Notes: generated by a model not told the origin, from the sequence alone. Positions 40,567 to 50,535 are shown, numbered from the stretch's first letter. The stretch: DNA of 64,000 nt from Chlorobiaceae bacterium (GCA_013334525.1 JAAXXK010000002.1:1-64000), one strand, 5' to 3'. Program-made: numbers and translations.

Positions 40567-40893
40567 TCAGTTGCCGCTATCCGACTTTTTCAGGTAGATC
40601 ATGCCTTCGGGATCAACCATGCCGTAAAGAATTGCGACAAGGTGGCCGAGTTCATCAAGTTCATGAATTTCGACATGTACAGCTTCACGCTTGAACACCT
40701 GCACGCCGTCGTCGTTCTTGAAATAAAAAATCGCCTTCACGCCGCCATGCGGAGTATGGCCGGTAAAGTGATAAGTACCATCCTCAAGCTCTTCCAGGGC
40801 ACACCCTGGATTCCTGGCCTCTATGGGACAGCTGGCACACTGCGAATAGAAACCTTCTTCCGATTCCGCATAATCGCAAACAGGAAATTTCAT
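40567..40893 (-). CDS. Small cysteine-rich hypothetical protein
   Basis: A 108-residue soluble protein of unknown function. Four cysteines near the N-terminus (C6, C19, C22, C31, within YSQCASCPIEARNPGC) could bind an iron-sulfur cluster or zinc. The rest looks like a small beta-rich domain (GTYHFTGHTPHGGVKAIFYF, EAVHVEIHELDELGHLV). A good ribosome site (GGAGGATATATT) precedes the ATG. It sits 42 bp upstream of the FNR gene on the same strand, so a redox link is possible. Confidence 0.75.
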   Translation of the reverse strand: MKFPVCDYAESEEGFYSQCASCPIEARNPGCALEELEDGTYHFTGHTPHGGVKAIFYFKNDDGVQVFKREAVHVEIHELDELGHLVAILYGMVDPEGMIYLKKSDSGN

Positions 40894-40990
40894 AATATAT
40901 CCTCCATTTCTCGTAGCTGCTTTGAATGTGGCTTAATATAATAGTTTAAATATATTGATGCAGACTCTAAGTTCAGAGATCTCAAAAGAT

Positions 40991-41020
40991 CGGAACCGCT
41001 CCCTTCGATAAAGGGTTCCG
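40991..41020. promoter_or_regulatory. Inverted repeat in the hisF leader
   Basis: Arms CGGAACC/GGTTCCG end 21 bp before the hisF start. It could form a hairpin in the leader; there is no T tract. Function unknown. Confidence 0.3.
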
Positions 41021-41041
41021 TCTATCAAACACCGTAACAAG

Positions 41042-41797
41042 ATGTTAGCCAAAAGAATCATACCATGCCTTGACGTCCGCGATGGACGGGTTGTCAAAGG
41101 AATCAATTTCGAAGGCCTGAGGGATGCCGGCTCGATTCTCGAGCAGGCTAAGTTCTACAACGGTGAGATGGCTGACGAGCTCGTCTTCCTCGACATATCG
41201 GCATCAATCGAATCTCGAAGGACAACGCTTGAAGAGGTGCTGAAAGTTTCAGGCGAAGTTTTTATTCCGCTCACGGTAGGAGGCGGCATCAGTTCGGTCG
41301 AACGGGCACGGGATGCGTTCCTTCACGGCGCAGACAAGGTCTCGGTCAACACCGCAGCCGTCAGCGAGCCTGAGCTGATCTCCCGGATTGCAGAAAAATT
41401 CGGGTCACAGGCGGTCGTCGTGGCAATCGACGTGAAAAAGGTCGACGGCCAGTACATCGTCCATACCCATTCAGGAAAAAAGCCGACAGGCATCGATGCG
41501 CTTGAGTGGGCATTGCGGGTGCAGGAGCTTGGGGCCGGGGAGATCCTGTTGACCAGCATGGACCGCGACGGAACCAAAGAGGGGTACGACAACGAAATCC
41601 TCAGCACGATTTCGACTTCGGTACATATCCCGGTCATTGCGTCCGGCGGTGCCGGAAACCTCGAACACCTTTACAAAGGGTTCACCGAAGGCCATGCCGA
41701 CGCCGCCCTTGCAGCCTCGATCTTCCATTTCCGCCAACACTCCATCCGCGAGGCCAAGGAGTACCTGCGCGAACGCGGCATCGCCGTCAGGCTCTGA
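41042..41797 (+). CDS. hisF: Imidazole glycerol phosphate synthase, cyclase subunit
   Basis: Makes imidazole glycerol phosphate and AICAR in histidine synthesis, with ammonia supplied by HisH. The 251-residue TIM barrel opens [20 protein letters not shown], has the catalytic Asp11 there and Asp130 in VVVAIDVKK, and PLTVGGGIS and VIASGGAG phosphate-binding loops. It is a single his gene in this window. Confidence 0.97.
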   Translation: MLAKRIIPCLDVRDGRVVKGINFEGLRDAGSILEQAKFYNGEMADELVFLDISASIESRRTTLEEVLKVSGEVFIPLTVGGGISSVERARDAFLHGADKVSVNTAAVSEPELISRIAEKFGSQAVVVAIDVKKVDGQYIVHTHSGKKPTGIDALEWALRVQELGAGEILLTSMDRDGTKEGYDNEILSTISTSVHIPVIASGGAGNLEHLYKGFTEGHADAALAASIFHFRQHSIREAKEYLRERGIAVRL

Positions 41798-41812
41798 AAA
41801 AGGAGCGGGATC

Positions 41813-42313
41813 TCACCCCATGGCCTTGATCCAATCGATCTGAAGGCAGAACGGCCCCTCCTGCTTCGAGGAGATCAGCACTCCGATCTGGGCCACGTTT
41901 CCGGGGTCCATCGGAGGCGCCCCGGCCACGACCAGCCCCCTGAACAGCGGGCTGAAACCTGAAAAAGGGAGTTTGATCTCCATCCACTGCCCCTCGATGG
42001 TACCGAACTCCGAACTGTAGACCAGGCCATCGAAACGCTCATCGTTCCTGACCCTTAAGCTGTATCTCCGGCCGTCGCCACAGACCCGGAGAGTGAAGCA
42101 GTTGCAATCCGCATAATCGTGATGATCAGGGACAGAGCGCACCGATGCGAACCCCCCGTTCCGCTCAAGCGAAACCACGCCGGAAAAGATTGCCCTGCCG
42201 GATTGGTCCACCCGCATATCGCTTCTGGAGAGACCGCCCATGACGATGTCGTCCACACTTCGCCAGGAGAGACAACTCTTTGTGAAATCGCATACAACAC
42301 GTTCGATACCCAT
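41813..42313 (-). CDS. CIA30-family protein
   Basis: A 166-residue jelly-roll protein. The segments WRSVDDIVMGGLSRSDM, FSGVVSLERNGGFASVRS, YSLRVRNDERFDGLVYSS and the end FCLQIDWIKAMG match bacterial CIA30 homologues, named after a mitochondrial complex I assembly factor. Its role in bacteria is unknown; no signal peptide is seen. It converges on hisF. Confidence 0.85.
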   Translation of the reverse strand: MGIERVVCDFTKSCLSWRSVDDIVMGGLSRSDMRVDQSGRAIFSGVVSLERNGGFASVRSVPDHHDYADCNCFTLRVCGDGRRYSLRVRNDERFDGLVYSSEFGTIEGQWMEIKLPFSGFSPLFRGLVVAGAPPMDPGNVAQIGVLISSKQEGPFCLQIDWIKAMG

Positions 42314-42349
42314 GATGAACCATCGTCAGATGTTAGCCGCCAACTGCGT

Positions 42350-42736
42350 TCACTCAACCCATCGTTCCCGAATCAAGGGAATTTTATGAAAAATCGGCAT
42401 AAGAAACCTGTATGCCGCAATACCAAAGCAGTCAGCAAGGAAATCCAGGAAATCGGCGCTGCGCCAGGGCAGGAAGGATTGAACAACTTCAATGAAAACC
42501 CCGAAAAGCATCAGTAAAAACAGATCGCGGGTTACATGCCCCCTGGCGGGAAAGGCGAAATCCGAGAGAAATGCAAGCGCAAAGAACGCAAGGGCATGAA
42601 GCAGTTTGTCGCCATGGTTGACCGACACCTCAACAGGATGCGTGATCGTTGCTTCGTAAATCATGAAGATGGTCGCAGCAAAGAGCAATAACCTGGCTGC
42701 AAAGGCCATGCGGGCGCGTGTTGCTTCGGTCGACAT
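42350..42736 (-). CDS. VanZ-like family membrane protein
   Basis: A 128-residue protein with about four membrane spans (MAFAARLLLFAATIFMIYEA, LLHALAFFALAFLSDFAF, LFLLMLFGVFIEVVQSFLP) and the VanZ hallmark HGDKLLHALAFF. The family is linked to glycopeptide tolerance in one case but its general function is unknown. It lies between the CorA and CIA30 genes on the same strand. Confidence 0.85.
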   Translation of the reverse strand: MSTEATRARMAFAARLLLFAATIFMIYEATITHPVEVSVNHGDKLLHALAFFALAFLSDFAFPARGHVTRDLFLLMLFGVFIEVVQSFLPWRSADFLDFLADCFGIAAYRFLMPIFHKIPLIRERWVE

Positions 42737-42782
42737 GCAATGAAATTAAAATCTGGTTGGCACAAGGGTGGGCCACAAGCTC

Positions 42783-43910
42783 TCAATACCACTTCCTCGA
42801 CCTGTAGAACAACACCATTCCGCCGAAAATAAGAAACATTACGCCAAGAACAGCATAATAACCCCATCGCCACCCAAGTTCCGGCATGTAGTGGAAATTC
42901 ATGCCGTACAATCCCGCGATGAAGGACAGAGGCATGAAGATCGTGGCTATCATGGTCAGGAATTTCATCACTTCGTTCATCCGGTTGTTGACCGACGCCA
43001 GGTAGGTCTCCTGCATTCCGGTCACAATGTCACGGAACACCTCGACCGTGTCGATGACGAGGATGATGTGGTCGTATATGTCGCGGTAGTAGGGATCAAC
43101 ACTGTCGCCAATGACCTGAATATCGTCACGGGTAACGCATCCGATAGCTTCACGGAGAGGCCAGACCGATTTGCGCAGGATAATCAGTTCACGCTTGAGT
43201 GAGTAGATTGACTCGAAGGTCTCACGGCTGTAGTTCTCAAGCAGGGCTGATTCCAGCTGGTCGATGGTGTTTTCAACCTCTTCGAGAATCGTCAGGTAGT
43301 GGTCGACAACGGCGTCGATAAGCGTATAGGCAAGGTAATCCGCCCCAAGCTTCCTGACCTTTGAGCCAGCGTTGGCGATCCGCTGCCGGACGTAGCCGAA
43401 CATGTCCCCCGGCTTTTCCTGGAAGGTCACGACATAGTCCTTGCCGATTACGATGCTTAGCTGCTCCCTCGATATACCCCCTTCAGCCTGAGAGTATTCG
43501 AGCATCTGCAGGACGATGTAGAGGTATTGCTCGAAATCCTCAACCTTCGCCCGCTGGCCGGTGTGCAGGACATCCTCGAGCGTCAGGGTGTCGATCCCGA
43601 AAACCTGACCGACCTGCTCGATGAGCAAGGGGTCGTGAAGGCCGCAGATATCGACCCAAACAACCCGGTATTTCTCCTTAAACGAGAGGTATTCATCCAG
43701 GTCGTCGAACTGCCTGGTAACCACCTGCGATTCATCGAAGGCGATCAACGTTATTTGCGTCCGCTCGATCTGCTGCCTGCCGATAGGTATCAGCGATCCG
43801 GGCGGCTGGCCTATGGTTTTGATGCGGCTGTCCAGCAGCTTTGCGGTTTTCAACCTGACCGGGCGCGCAAGTGGCTTGCCCTGCCTGCCTCTGTTACGGT
43901 TTTTTTTCAT
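42783..43910 (-). CDS. corA: CorA-family magnesium/cobalt transporter
   Basis: Homopentameric inner-membrane divalent cation channel. The 375-residue protein has a cytoplasmic alpha/beta domain, a long coupling helix (DHYLTILEEVENTIDQLESALL) and two C-terminal spans with the selectivity motif YGMNF in FIAGLYGMNFHYMPE. A frame extending to 44048 reads through heptamer repeats; its low-complexity start is not protein-like, so ATG 43910 is chosen. Confidence 0.93.
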   Translation of the reverse strand: MKKNRNRGRQGKPLARPVRLKTAKLLDSRIKTIGQPPGSLIPIGRQQIERTQITLIAFDESQVVTRQFDDLDEYLSFKEKYRVVWVDICGLHDPLLIEQVGQVFGIDTLTLEDVLHTGQRAKVEDFEQYLYIVLQMLEYSQAEGGISREQLSIVIGKDYVVTFQEKPGDMFGYVRQRIANAGSKVRKLGADYLAYTLIDAVVDHYLTILEEVENTIDQLESALLENYSRETFESIYSLKRELIILRKSVWPLREAIGCVTRDDIQVIGDSVDPYYRDIYDHIILVIDTVEVFRDIVTGMQETYLASVNNRMNEVMKFLTMIATIFMPLSFIAGLYGMNFHYMPELGWRWGYYAVLGVMFLIFGGMVLFYRSRKWY

Positions 43911-43963
43911 GAAAGAGTGTCGTGGGATACAACAAGCCGACCCGGTTGGGGGCCACCGATAAA

Positions 43964-44021
43964 TTATGAATGATGAATGCTGAATGATGAGCCGAATGAT
44001 GAATGCTGAGTGATGAATTAT
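43964..44021. repeat. TGATGAA heptamer repeat upstream of corA
   Basis: About eight 7-bp units of type TGATGAA/TGCTGAA, with one 5-bp phase break, in the gap between the 44045-44335 gene and corA. No inverted partner is seen. Confidence 0.8.
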
Positions 44022-44044
44022 GGGGGAAAAGGAGAGGCTTCCGG

Positions 44045-44335
44045 TCACTCGGCACCTTCGCCCAGCAGGACTTTGCCCGACAGCTCCTCCCCGTCATGAT
44101 CGAAATCGACCACCATGATGAAATAAAATTTAGCAAGTTCGCTCAATATGTCATTCTGTGTCCGGGCGGGAAGCGCTCCGCTCGTGCCCGATCTGTCCCG
44201 CTCGGTCTCAACTATCAGATTCTCTGCGATATCGTCGTAATAGCGCTCCAAAGCATCCTCATAGCTGTTGAACGGTTCCTGGTAGCGCCCGTTGACCACA
44301 TCGCCGACGAAATATAATTTCCCTGCGTTTTCCAT
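44045..44335 (-). CDS. Small acidic hypothetical protein
   Basis: A 96-residue soluble protein not recognised. It contains GKLYFVGDVVNGRYQEPFNSY, a helix YEDALERYYDDIAENLIVE and a C-terminal strand FYFIMVVDFDHDGEELSGKV. AAGGGA lies 9 bp before ATG 44335; GTG 44341 is an alternative start. Single gene upstream of corA. Confidence 0.6.
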   Translation of the reverse strand: MENAGKLYFVGDVVNGRYQEPFNSYEDALERYYDDIAENLIVETERDRSGTSGALPARTQNDILSELAKFYFIMVVDFDHDGEELSGKVLLGEGAE

Positions 44336-44573
44336 ATCCACGATCCCTTATGATTCTATCAAACAGAATTATTATCAACATCATACTCTTGTCCGAAACA
44401 TTTTGCACCTTATGGTTTGACGTCCTGCACAGCCGTTTTCTTGCGGAAACCTGTTGGATAAGGGAGCCCGTCCGCATGAATTTACCCTCTTTGACGTCAA
44501 AATATCACAGGAGATGAATACGGAACAGAATATTGGGCAATGGCAGCGAATCAAACTCCGGGAGACAAGAATC

Positions 44574-45167
44574 ATGCGAATCAGATCATGGCTATTTTCA
44601 ATGGTCACACTGCTGATGCTTGCAGGGTGTTCGACCTATTCGGTAGTCAGCGACTACGACAACACCATTCCTTTCGGCAGCTACAAGAGCTACCGCTGGT
44701 CGACAGAGGGTGGGGCAAAGATCAGCGACGACCTGCTGGCGAAAAACCCGTTGATCTACAAGCACATCCGGAAAGCCGTGGATCGTGAACTTGCGGCAAA
44801 AGGGTTTGTCCTGAAAGAGAACGGCCCTGTCGATTTTACCATGTCCATCCATGCCGGCATCAGGGAGAGGGTAATGGCTGCTCCTCCGACAGTCGGATTC
44901 GCCTATCATAGCGGCTATTACCGTGGAAGGCATGGCAGAGCCTACAGCGCGTTTTATTACGACCCATACGGTCCCTACCCGCGCCTGACCTATTATGAAG
45001 AGGGCACCCTGATCATCGACGTCATCGACACAAAAATTGACGACCTGGCCTGGCGCGGCGTAGGCAGGGGAATCGTCAGGGATTACAATTCAACTGCCGA
45101 CATGCACAGGGAGATCGACGAAATCGTCAACAAGATCCTCGTCCAGTTCCCGCCCCTGACCAGATGA
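44574..45167 (+). CDS. DUF4136-type lipoprotein
   Basis: A 197-residue predicted lipoprotein. The signal peptide ends in the lipobox LMLAGCS, so the mature protein starts at the cysteine near residue 19. The body follows DUF4136: SDYDNTIPFGSYKSYRW, a middle VDFTMSIHAGIRER and the C-terminal GTLIIDVIDTKIDDLAWRG. The family sits in the cell envelope with unknown function. GGAG precedes ATG 44574; upstream frame extension lacks a signal. Confidence 0.88.
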   Translation: MRIRSWLFSMVTLLMLAGCSTYSVVSDYDNTIPFGSYKSYRWSTEGGAKISDDLLAKNPLIYKHIRKAVDRELAAKGFVLKENGPVDFTMSIHAGIRERVMAAPPTVGFAYHSGYYRGRHGRAYSAFYYDPYGPYPRLTYYEEGTLIIDVIDTKIDDLAWRGVGRGIVRDYNSTADMHREIDEIVNKILVQFPPLTR

Positions 45168-45185
45168 AGCATCCTTATCTTTAGC

Positions 45186-45219
45186 CCGTAAGAGCCAGGT
45201 TGAACCCTGGCTCTTACGG
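45186..45219. terminator. Perfect 14-bp hairpin between convergent genes
   Basis: CCGTAAGAGCCAGG and its exact complement around a 6-nt loop, 18 bp past the DUF4136 stop and 10 bp before the phosphoketolase stop. No T tract follows, but the position suits a bidirectional terminator. Confidence 0.65.
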
Positions 45220-45229
45220 CATTTCACCA

Positions 45230-47620
45230 TCACTTCCCGCCAGCTGAATTCGAAGGCGTCCAGCGCCAATCGCGGATCTCCGGCATATCCTCACCATTCT
45301 GCCTGATATACTCCCGGTGTTCGATCAACCGGTCGCGCACGTACTGTTTCACGTAGGCCGCCTTGTGACGCAACCGGGGTACGCGGTTGACCACGTCGGC
45401 CACCAGGTGGAACCGGTCGAGGTCGTTCATCACCACCATGTCGAACGGTGTGGTCGTGGTGCCCTCCTCCTTGTATCCGCGAACATGGAGGTTGCCGTGG
45501 TTGGTACGCCTGTAGGTCAGGCGGTGGATCAGCCACGGATAACCGTGATAGGCGAAGATGATCGGCCTGTCGGTCGTGAACATGTCGTCGAAATCACGAT
45601 CGCTGAGGCCATGGGGATGCTCCTCCTGCGGTTGCAGGGTCATGAGATCCACCACGTTGATGACCCTGACTTTCAGGTCCGGCACCTGGGTTCGCAAAAT
45701 GTCTACGGCGGCAAGCGTTTCAAGCGTCGGCACGTCCCCTGCGCAGGCCATGACCACATCGGGGTCACCGTCCCCGGCATCGCTCGAAGCCCACTCCCAT
45801 ATGCCGATGCCGCTGGTGCAGTGCCGTACCGCGGACTCCATGTCGAGCCACTGCCACTCAGGCTGCTTGCCGGCCACGATCACGTTGACGTAGTTGCGCG
45901 ACCGCAGGCAGTGGTCCGTGACCGAGAGCAGCGTGTTGGCGTCCGGCGGCAGGTAAACGCGAATCACATCCGCCTTCTTGTTCACCACATGATCGATAAA
46001 ACCGGGGTCCTGGTGCGAAAATCCGTTGTGGTCCTGCCTCCAGACATGCGATGTCAGAAAGTAGTTCAGGGAGGCAATCGGGCGCCGCCAGGGTATTTCG
46101 CTGTCGGTCAGCTTCAACCACTTGGCGTGCTGGTTGAACATCGAATCGATGATATGGATAAATGCTTCATAGCAGGAGAAGAAGCCGTGGCGACCGGTCA
46201 GGAGGTACCCTTCAAGCCACCCCTGGCAGGTGTGTTCCGACAGGATCTCCATCACCCGGCCATCGACAGAGAGGTGGTCATCACCCGGCAAACGATCAGC
46301 CATCCATGTCCGTTCGGTCTCCTCGAAAAGCTCCCCGAGCCGGTTCGAAGCGGTCTCGTCCGGGCCGAACACCCGGAAATTGGCCGATTGTTCATTAAGC
46401 TTCATCACATCGCGAAGAAACCTGGCCATCGGCTTTGGAGCTTCTGCCTTTATCGAACCGGGCGACGGCACCTCAAGGGCATAGTCTCTAAAATCGGGCA
46501 GATGAAGCTCTTTCAGGAGCAGGCCTCCGTTTGCGTGCGGATTGTCGCCCATGCGCTTCCTGCCCTTTGGAGCCAGCGCCTGCAGTTCAGGCAGAAGGAT
46601 GCCCTCCGGGGTGAACAGCTCCTCGGCACGGTAGCTTTGCATCCATGATTCGAGCAGTTTGAGGTGCTCCGGGTTCTCCCGAACTTCGCTGAACGGAACC
46701 TGGTGGGAGCGCCAACTCCCTTCGGCCGCTTTGCCGTCCACCATCTTCGGGCCGGTCCACCCTTTGGGGGAACGCAGAATGATCATCGGCCACCGTGGCC
46801 GTTCGGTCACCCCCTCCTGCCTCGCCCGTCGCTGGATCTCTGCGATCTCGTCGAAACAGCAATCGAAGGTTGCAGCCATCGCCTGGTGCATTGTTTCCGG
46901 ATCATCGCCCTCCACGAAAAAGGGTTTATATCCATATCCGATCATGAGGCTTTCGAGCTCATTATGCGAAATACGGGCCAGAATGGCCGGGTTGGCGATC
47001 TTGTATCCGTTGAGATGCAATATCGGCAACACCGCACCGTCACGCCTCGGGTTCAGGAACTTGTTGCTGTGCCATGCCGTGGCCAGCGGTCCCGTCTCAG
47101 CCTCGCCGTCCCCGATAACGCAGGCCGTGATCAAATCCGGGTTGTCGAACACCGCTCCGAAAGCGTGAGAGATGGAGTAACCGAGTTCCCCCCCCTCGTG
47201 TATCGAGCCGGGAGTCTCGGGAGCGACGTGGCTCGGAATGCCTCCGGGAAACGAAAACTGCCGGAACAACCGCTTCATGCCTGCTTCGTCGAACGATATC
47301 TCCGGATAATATTCGCTGTAGGTTCCCTCAAGCCATACATTGGCCACGAGCGCCGGGCCGCCGTGGCCGGGTCCGGCAATGTAGACGATGTTCAGGTCGC
47401 GTGCCTTGATGATGCGGTTCAGGTGGGCATAAATGAAATTAAGGCCCGGCGTCGTGCCCCAGTGGCCGAGCAGTCGCGGCTTGACCTGCTCTTTCGACAG
47501 CGGTTGCTTCAGGAGCGGGTTGTCCATCAGGTAGATCTGGCCAACAGACAAATAATTGGCAGCCCGCCAGTATGCGTTGATCCGTTCAAGTTCGGTCGGA
47601 GATAGCGGTGTCCTGTTCAT
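45230..47620 (-). CDS. xfp: Xylulose-5-phosphate/fructose-6-phosphate phosphoketolase
   Basis: Thiamine-diphosphate enzyme that splits xylulose 5-phosphate (or fructose 6-phosphate) with phosphate into acetyl phosphate and a shorter sugar phosphate. The 796-residue protein has [84 protein letters not shown] and [13 protein letters not shown], all diagnostic. ATG 47620 follows AAGGAACC. It lies 82 bp after acetate kinase on the same strand, so acetyl phosphate can yield acetate and ATP. Confidence 0.96.
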   Translation of the reverse strand: MNRTPLSPTELERINAYWRAANYLSVGQIYLMDNPLLKQPLSKEQVKPRLLGHWGTTPGLNFIYAHLNRIIKARDLNIVYIAGPGHGGPALVANVWLEGTYSEYYPEISFDEAGMKRLFRQFSFPGGIPSHVAPETPGSIHEGGELGYSISHAFGAVFDNPDLITACVIGDGEAETGPLATAWHSNKFLNPRRDGAVLPILHLNGYKIANPAILARISHNELESLMIGYGYKPFFVEGDDPETMHQAMAATFDCCFDEIAEIQRRARQEGVTERPRWPMIILRSPKGWTGPKMVDGKAAEGSWRSHQVPFSEVRENPEHLKLLESWMQSYRAEELFTPEGILLPELQALAPKGRKRMGDNPHANGGLLLKELHLPDFRDYALEVPSPGSIKAEAPKPMARFLRDVMKLNEQSANFRVFGPDETASNRLGELFEETERTWMADRLPGDDHLSVDGRVMEILSEHTCQGWLEGYLLTGRHGFFSCYEAFIHIIDSMFNQHAKWLKLTDSEIPWRRPIASLNYFLTSHVWRQDHNGFSHQDPGFIDHVVNKKADVIRVYLPPDANTLLSVTDHCLRSRNYVNVIVAGKQPEWQWLDMESAVRHCTSGIGIWEWASSDAGDGDPDVVMACAGDVPTLETLAAVDILRTQVPDLKVRVINVVDLMTLQPQEEHPHGLSDRDFDDMFTTDRPIIFAYHGYPWLIHRLTYRRTNHGNLHVRGYKEEGTTTTPFDMVVMNDLDRFHLVADVVNRVPRLRHKAAYVKQYVRDRLIEHREYIRQNGEDMPEIRDWRWTPSNSAGGK

Positions 47621-47702
47621 CGGTTCCTTATGTTGATCTGTTTGTTTCAATCGGTTCGTATTCACACTGCCCGCAAGCAATCAAATGGCAGGATCAGTAA
47701 CA

Positions 47703-48890
47703 TCAATCCGCCTCTACAACCCTCCTTGTCTGACGTATGATCATCAACTCTTCGTTGGTTTTCATGACCCTGACGCTCACCGGGGCTGAATCAGGGGAAA
47801 TAACCTCAAGGTTTCCGCTGTTTTTCAGGGAATCGATCCTTATGCCGAGAAACTCCAGCCCCGAGCAGATGCGACTGCGTATTTCGGAGGCCTGCTCTCC
47901 GATTCCCCCAGTGAAAACCAGCATGTCGAGCCCGCCAAGCACCGCCGACAGGGCACCTATCTGCTTGCGCGCATGGTAGCAGAACAGCTCGATGGCAGCA
48001 TGGGCCGCCTCATTTCGCTTTTCGGCATCCAGCAGGTCCCGCATGTCGTCGCTCAAACCGGAAACTGCAAGCAGGCCGGACTGCCTGTTGACCATATCCC
48101 TCAACTCGCCGGGCGAAAGCTTGCCCTGCTGCAGGAGAAAAAGGATGACCCCCGGATCGAGATCTCCCGTCCGGGTGCCCATCACCAGGCCGCCTGCCGG
48201 GGAGAAGCCCATGGTTGTCTCTACACTTTTTCCGTCCCGCAGCGCAGCCATGCTCGCCCCGTGGCCGAGATGGGCAAATATGAGCCTGCCTTTCCGGGCA
48301 ACGTTTTCCCGCCGGGCGACCAGTTCACCGAGAATGTACTCATAGGAAAGACCGTGAAAACCGTAGCGCTGCACCCCGTCATTCCTGTAGGATGCGGGAA
48401 TCGGATAGATCTTTGCGACGGGCGGCATGGTGCTGTGGAAAGCCGTATCGAAGCAGGCAACCTGCAGCACGCCGGGAAACTTGACAGCCGCATGGCGGAT
48501 GGCCTTCAGGGCCTGGGGAAGATGTTCGGGGGCATAAGGGGTCAGCTCCTCTATTGAGGCAAGCAGCTCAGGGGTAACTTTTTCAGGAGAGGTGTGCCTC
48601 GGACCTCCATGTACGATCCGGTGCCCGATCGCATCAGGTATGCCGTGGCCGTGGGCCTGGACCCAGGAGAAAACATGACTGCAGGCCGCCTGATGGTCGG
48701 CTGCCTGCACCTTCTCGCAATCGATGAAGTTCCCTTCATGGTCCGTAACCGAAAACCTGCCGGTCTTCATGCCGATCCGGGTAAGCGAACCGGAAAAAAC
48801 AAGTTCTTCGGCATCTCCGCTTTCATAAAGCGAAAACTTTATGCTCGACGAGCCCGTGTTGACTGCAAGTATTGAAATTACAGGCCTCAT
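47703..48890 (-). CDS. ackA: Acetate kinase
   Basis: Transfers the phosphate of acetyl phosphate to ADP. The 395-residue protein has ILAVNTGSSSIKFSLYE at the N-terminus, GHRIVHGGPRHT, AHLGHGASMAALRDGKSVETTMGF and the C-terminal DMLVFTGGIGEQASEIR. GGAGGG lies shortly before the ATG. It is first in an ackA-xfp operon; no phosphotransacetylase is adjacent, which fits phosphoketolase as the acetyl phosphate source. Confidence 0.96.
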   Translation of the reverse strand: MRPVISILAVNTGSSSIKFSLYESGDAEELVFSGSLTRIGMKTGRFSVTDHEGNFIDCEKVQAADHQAACSHVFSWVQAHGHGIPDAIGHRIVHGGPRHTSPEKVTPELLASIEELTPYAPEHLPQALKAIRHAAVKFPGVLQVACFDTAFHSTMPPVAKIYPIPASYRNDGVQRYGFHGLSYEYILGELVARRENVARKGRLIFAHLGHGASMAALRDGKSVETTMGFSPAGGLVMGTRTGDLDPGVILFLLQQGKLSPGELRDMVNRQSGLLAVSGLSDDMRDLLDAEKRNEAAHAAIELFCYHARKQIGALSAVLGGLDMLVFTGGIGEQASEIRSRICSGLEFLGIRIDSLKNSGNLEVISPDSAPVSVRVMKTNEELMIIRQTRRVVEAD

Positions 48891-49041
48891 TGGTCACCCT
48901 CCACCCGGGAAATGCAAGGTCACATGGCATAAACAACAACCGGAGCCCTCTTGTTCAATCGAAATGTACACTACATATAACTCTAACCCTGCTTGCCTGC
49001 CGTTAGGTTCCGGAAATATCCACAATCAGCTTCATTGATGG

Positions 49042-49836
49042 CTACGCACCCGAATAGTCGATGAATCCCTTGTTCACTTCGACGATTTTGCGTTTGAGAC
49101 GGTAGACCCCTCCACCTTCGCGCGTCTTGCTGGCGTCGGTATTGCCTTCGATGGTGGTGATCAGCCCGCCTTCGACCCGCTCGACGAGCCCCGTATGCCC
49201 CTTGCCCGCGCCATGGTCCATGATGAACACCATGCCCGGCAGTACGAGGTCGGGGCTGTTCACGGCCTCTTTGCTCCCGACAAGGCCGATGCCTGCTGAC
49301 TTTGCGCGGTTCCAGTGGTCGAGGCACCCGGCGGTTTTAACCATCGGATTGCTGCGTCCGTTCGACTTTGCAGCCTCGTCGAAACACCAGTAAACGAAGG
49401 CGCAGCACCATGAGTTGCCCGGAGGAACGTCGACCCGGTGAAGGTATGCCTCGACTTCAGGGCCACGGTTTGAATTGACGGGAACCTCCCGAACCTGCTT
49501 GCGCTCCTCTTCGGAAGCGGTAGAGAGCACAGCTGCCAGATACCCGTCAGCGGTGCTGTTGCTGACGACCACCGAACCGGTGCCGAACAGCGCCGCCCAG
49601 GTGAGCGAGCCTACCTGGCCGTCCTGCTTGAGCGGCCTGCCTTCGCTGTCCACATGGCGGGCCTGGAACAATTTGATGGTAAGGGCCATCCTGTCGCCAA
49701 ATGCCGGGTTGTCGGGATCAAGCCTCAACGCTATATCTCCTGCGCTGCAGAGCATGATGTTGAGCTGGGCCTTGATCGCCCTGACCACCTGGACGTCCTG
49801 ATCTCCTTTCTTTATGATCCTGCCTGGATAGTTCAT
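49042..49836 (-). CDS. Peptidoglycan-binding and CHAP-type amidase-like protein
   Basis: A 264-residue protein. Residues about 8-85 form a PG_binding_1-like domain (GDQDVQVVRAIKAQLN ... KLFQARHVDSEG ... DGQVGSLTWAALFG). The C-terminal half looks like a CHAP or NlpC/P60 cysteine peptidase: SWCCAFVYWCFDEA (catalytic Cys), GKGHTGLVERVE (His) and TIEGNTD. No signal peptide is visible. ATG 49836 follows GGAGGC closely. It could be a cell-wall hydrolase of phage or bacteriocin origin, but no phage genes are near. Confidence 0.75.
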   Translation of the reverse strand: MNYPGRIIKKGDQDVQVVRAIKAQLNIMLCSAGDIALRLDPDNPAFGDRMALTIKLFQARHVDSEGRPLKQDGQVGSLTWAALFGTGSVVVSNSTADGYLAAVLSTASEEERKQVREVPVNSNRGPEVEAYLHRVDVPPGNSWCCAFVYWCFDEAAKSNGRSNPMVKTAGCLDHWNRAKSAGIGLVGSKEAVNSPDLVLPGMVFIMDHGAGKGHTGLVERVEGGLITTIEGNTDASKTREGGGVYRLKRKIVEVNKGFIDYSGA

Positions 49837-50013
49837 ATTTGCCTCCGGGTTCGATTGAGTGTCGATAACCACTGCATTGAAAGATAAGAATCGTACCGAT
49901 CAAGCCCATCATCGCCCCGATAACGATGCCGGAGAGCTTCCTCATGCCCTTTAAAATCGATACCTTGAGTAAACGAAACACTCACTCACGGCCTACTGAC
50001 AGGATAATGCGAT

Positions 50014-50535
50014 ATGGCAACCGGGCTACCTTCGGAATACATCTCCGCTGAACAGATTACTGCCCGCGTGAAAGAGATGGGGCAAGCTGTTTCCGACGAC
50101 CATGCCGACGCGACCGAACTGACGGTGGTCTGCGTACTGAACGGGGCGTTCATCTTCACTGCCGATCTTGTCCGGCAGATCACCGTTCCCTGCCGCCTCG
50201 AATTCATCCGTGCTTCGAGCTACGGCCTCCTTCGAAGCTCATCCGGCATGGTAACGCTCAATCACGACCTCGACCTTGAAGCACGGCGCGTGCTGCTGGT
50301 CGAAGATATTATCGACACCGGCCTTACCCTTTCCCGCATCCTCGATGAACTGCAGCGGCTGAGGCCGGCATCATTGAAAATCTGCACCCTGCTCGACAAA
50401 CCTTCGGCAAGAAAGATTCCTGTCGAAGCGGACTACACAGGGTTCACGATCCCCGACCTCTTTGTCGTCGGCTACGGCCTCGATTCTGCCGGGCTTTACC
50501 GGGAGTTGCCATTCATCGCCATTCCCGATCCATAA
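50014..50535 (+). CDS. hpt: Hypoxanthine-guanine phosphoribosyltransferase
   Basis: Salvages hypoxanthine or guanine with PRPP. The 173-residue protein has VVCVLNGAFIFTADLVRQI, the PRPP loop VLLVEDIIDTGLTLSRIL and the C-terminal base-binding FVVGYGLDSAGLYRELPFI. All family motifs are present. It is divergent from the amidase-like gene; the matching purine permease lies elsewhere at 13931. Confidence 0.95.
   Translation: MATGLPSEYISAEQITARVKEMGQAVSDDHADATELTVVCVLNGAFIFTADLVRQITVPCRLEFIRASSYGLLRSSSGMVTLNHDLDLEARRVLLVEDIIDTGLTLSRILDELQRLRPASLKICTLLDKPSARKIPVEADYTGFTIPDLFVVGYGLDSAGLYRELPFIAIPDP

Noticed and set aside
45317-46648. 443-codon frame opposite phosphoketolase
   Set aside because: Complete overlap with a well-recognised enzyme; no motifs and no ribosome site.
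49840-49981. Possible small one-span protein before the amidase-like gene (MRKLSGIVIGAMMGLIGTIL)
   Set aside because: A hydrophobic segment is present, but the frame runs into the amidase gene in another phase without a sensible end; a frameshifted version would stop at the amidase start, which cannot be proven here.
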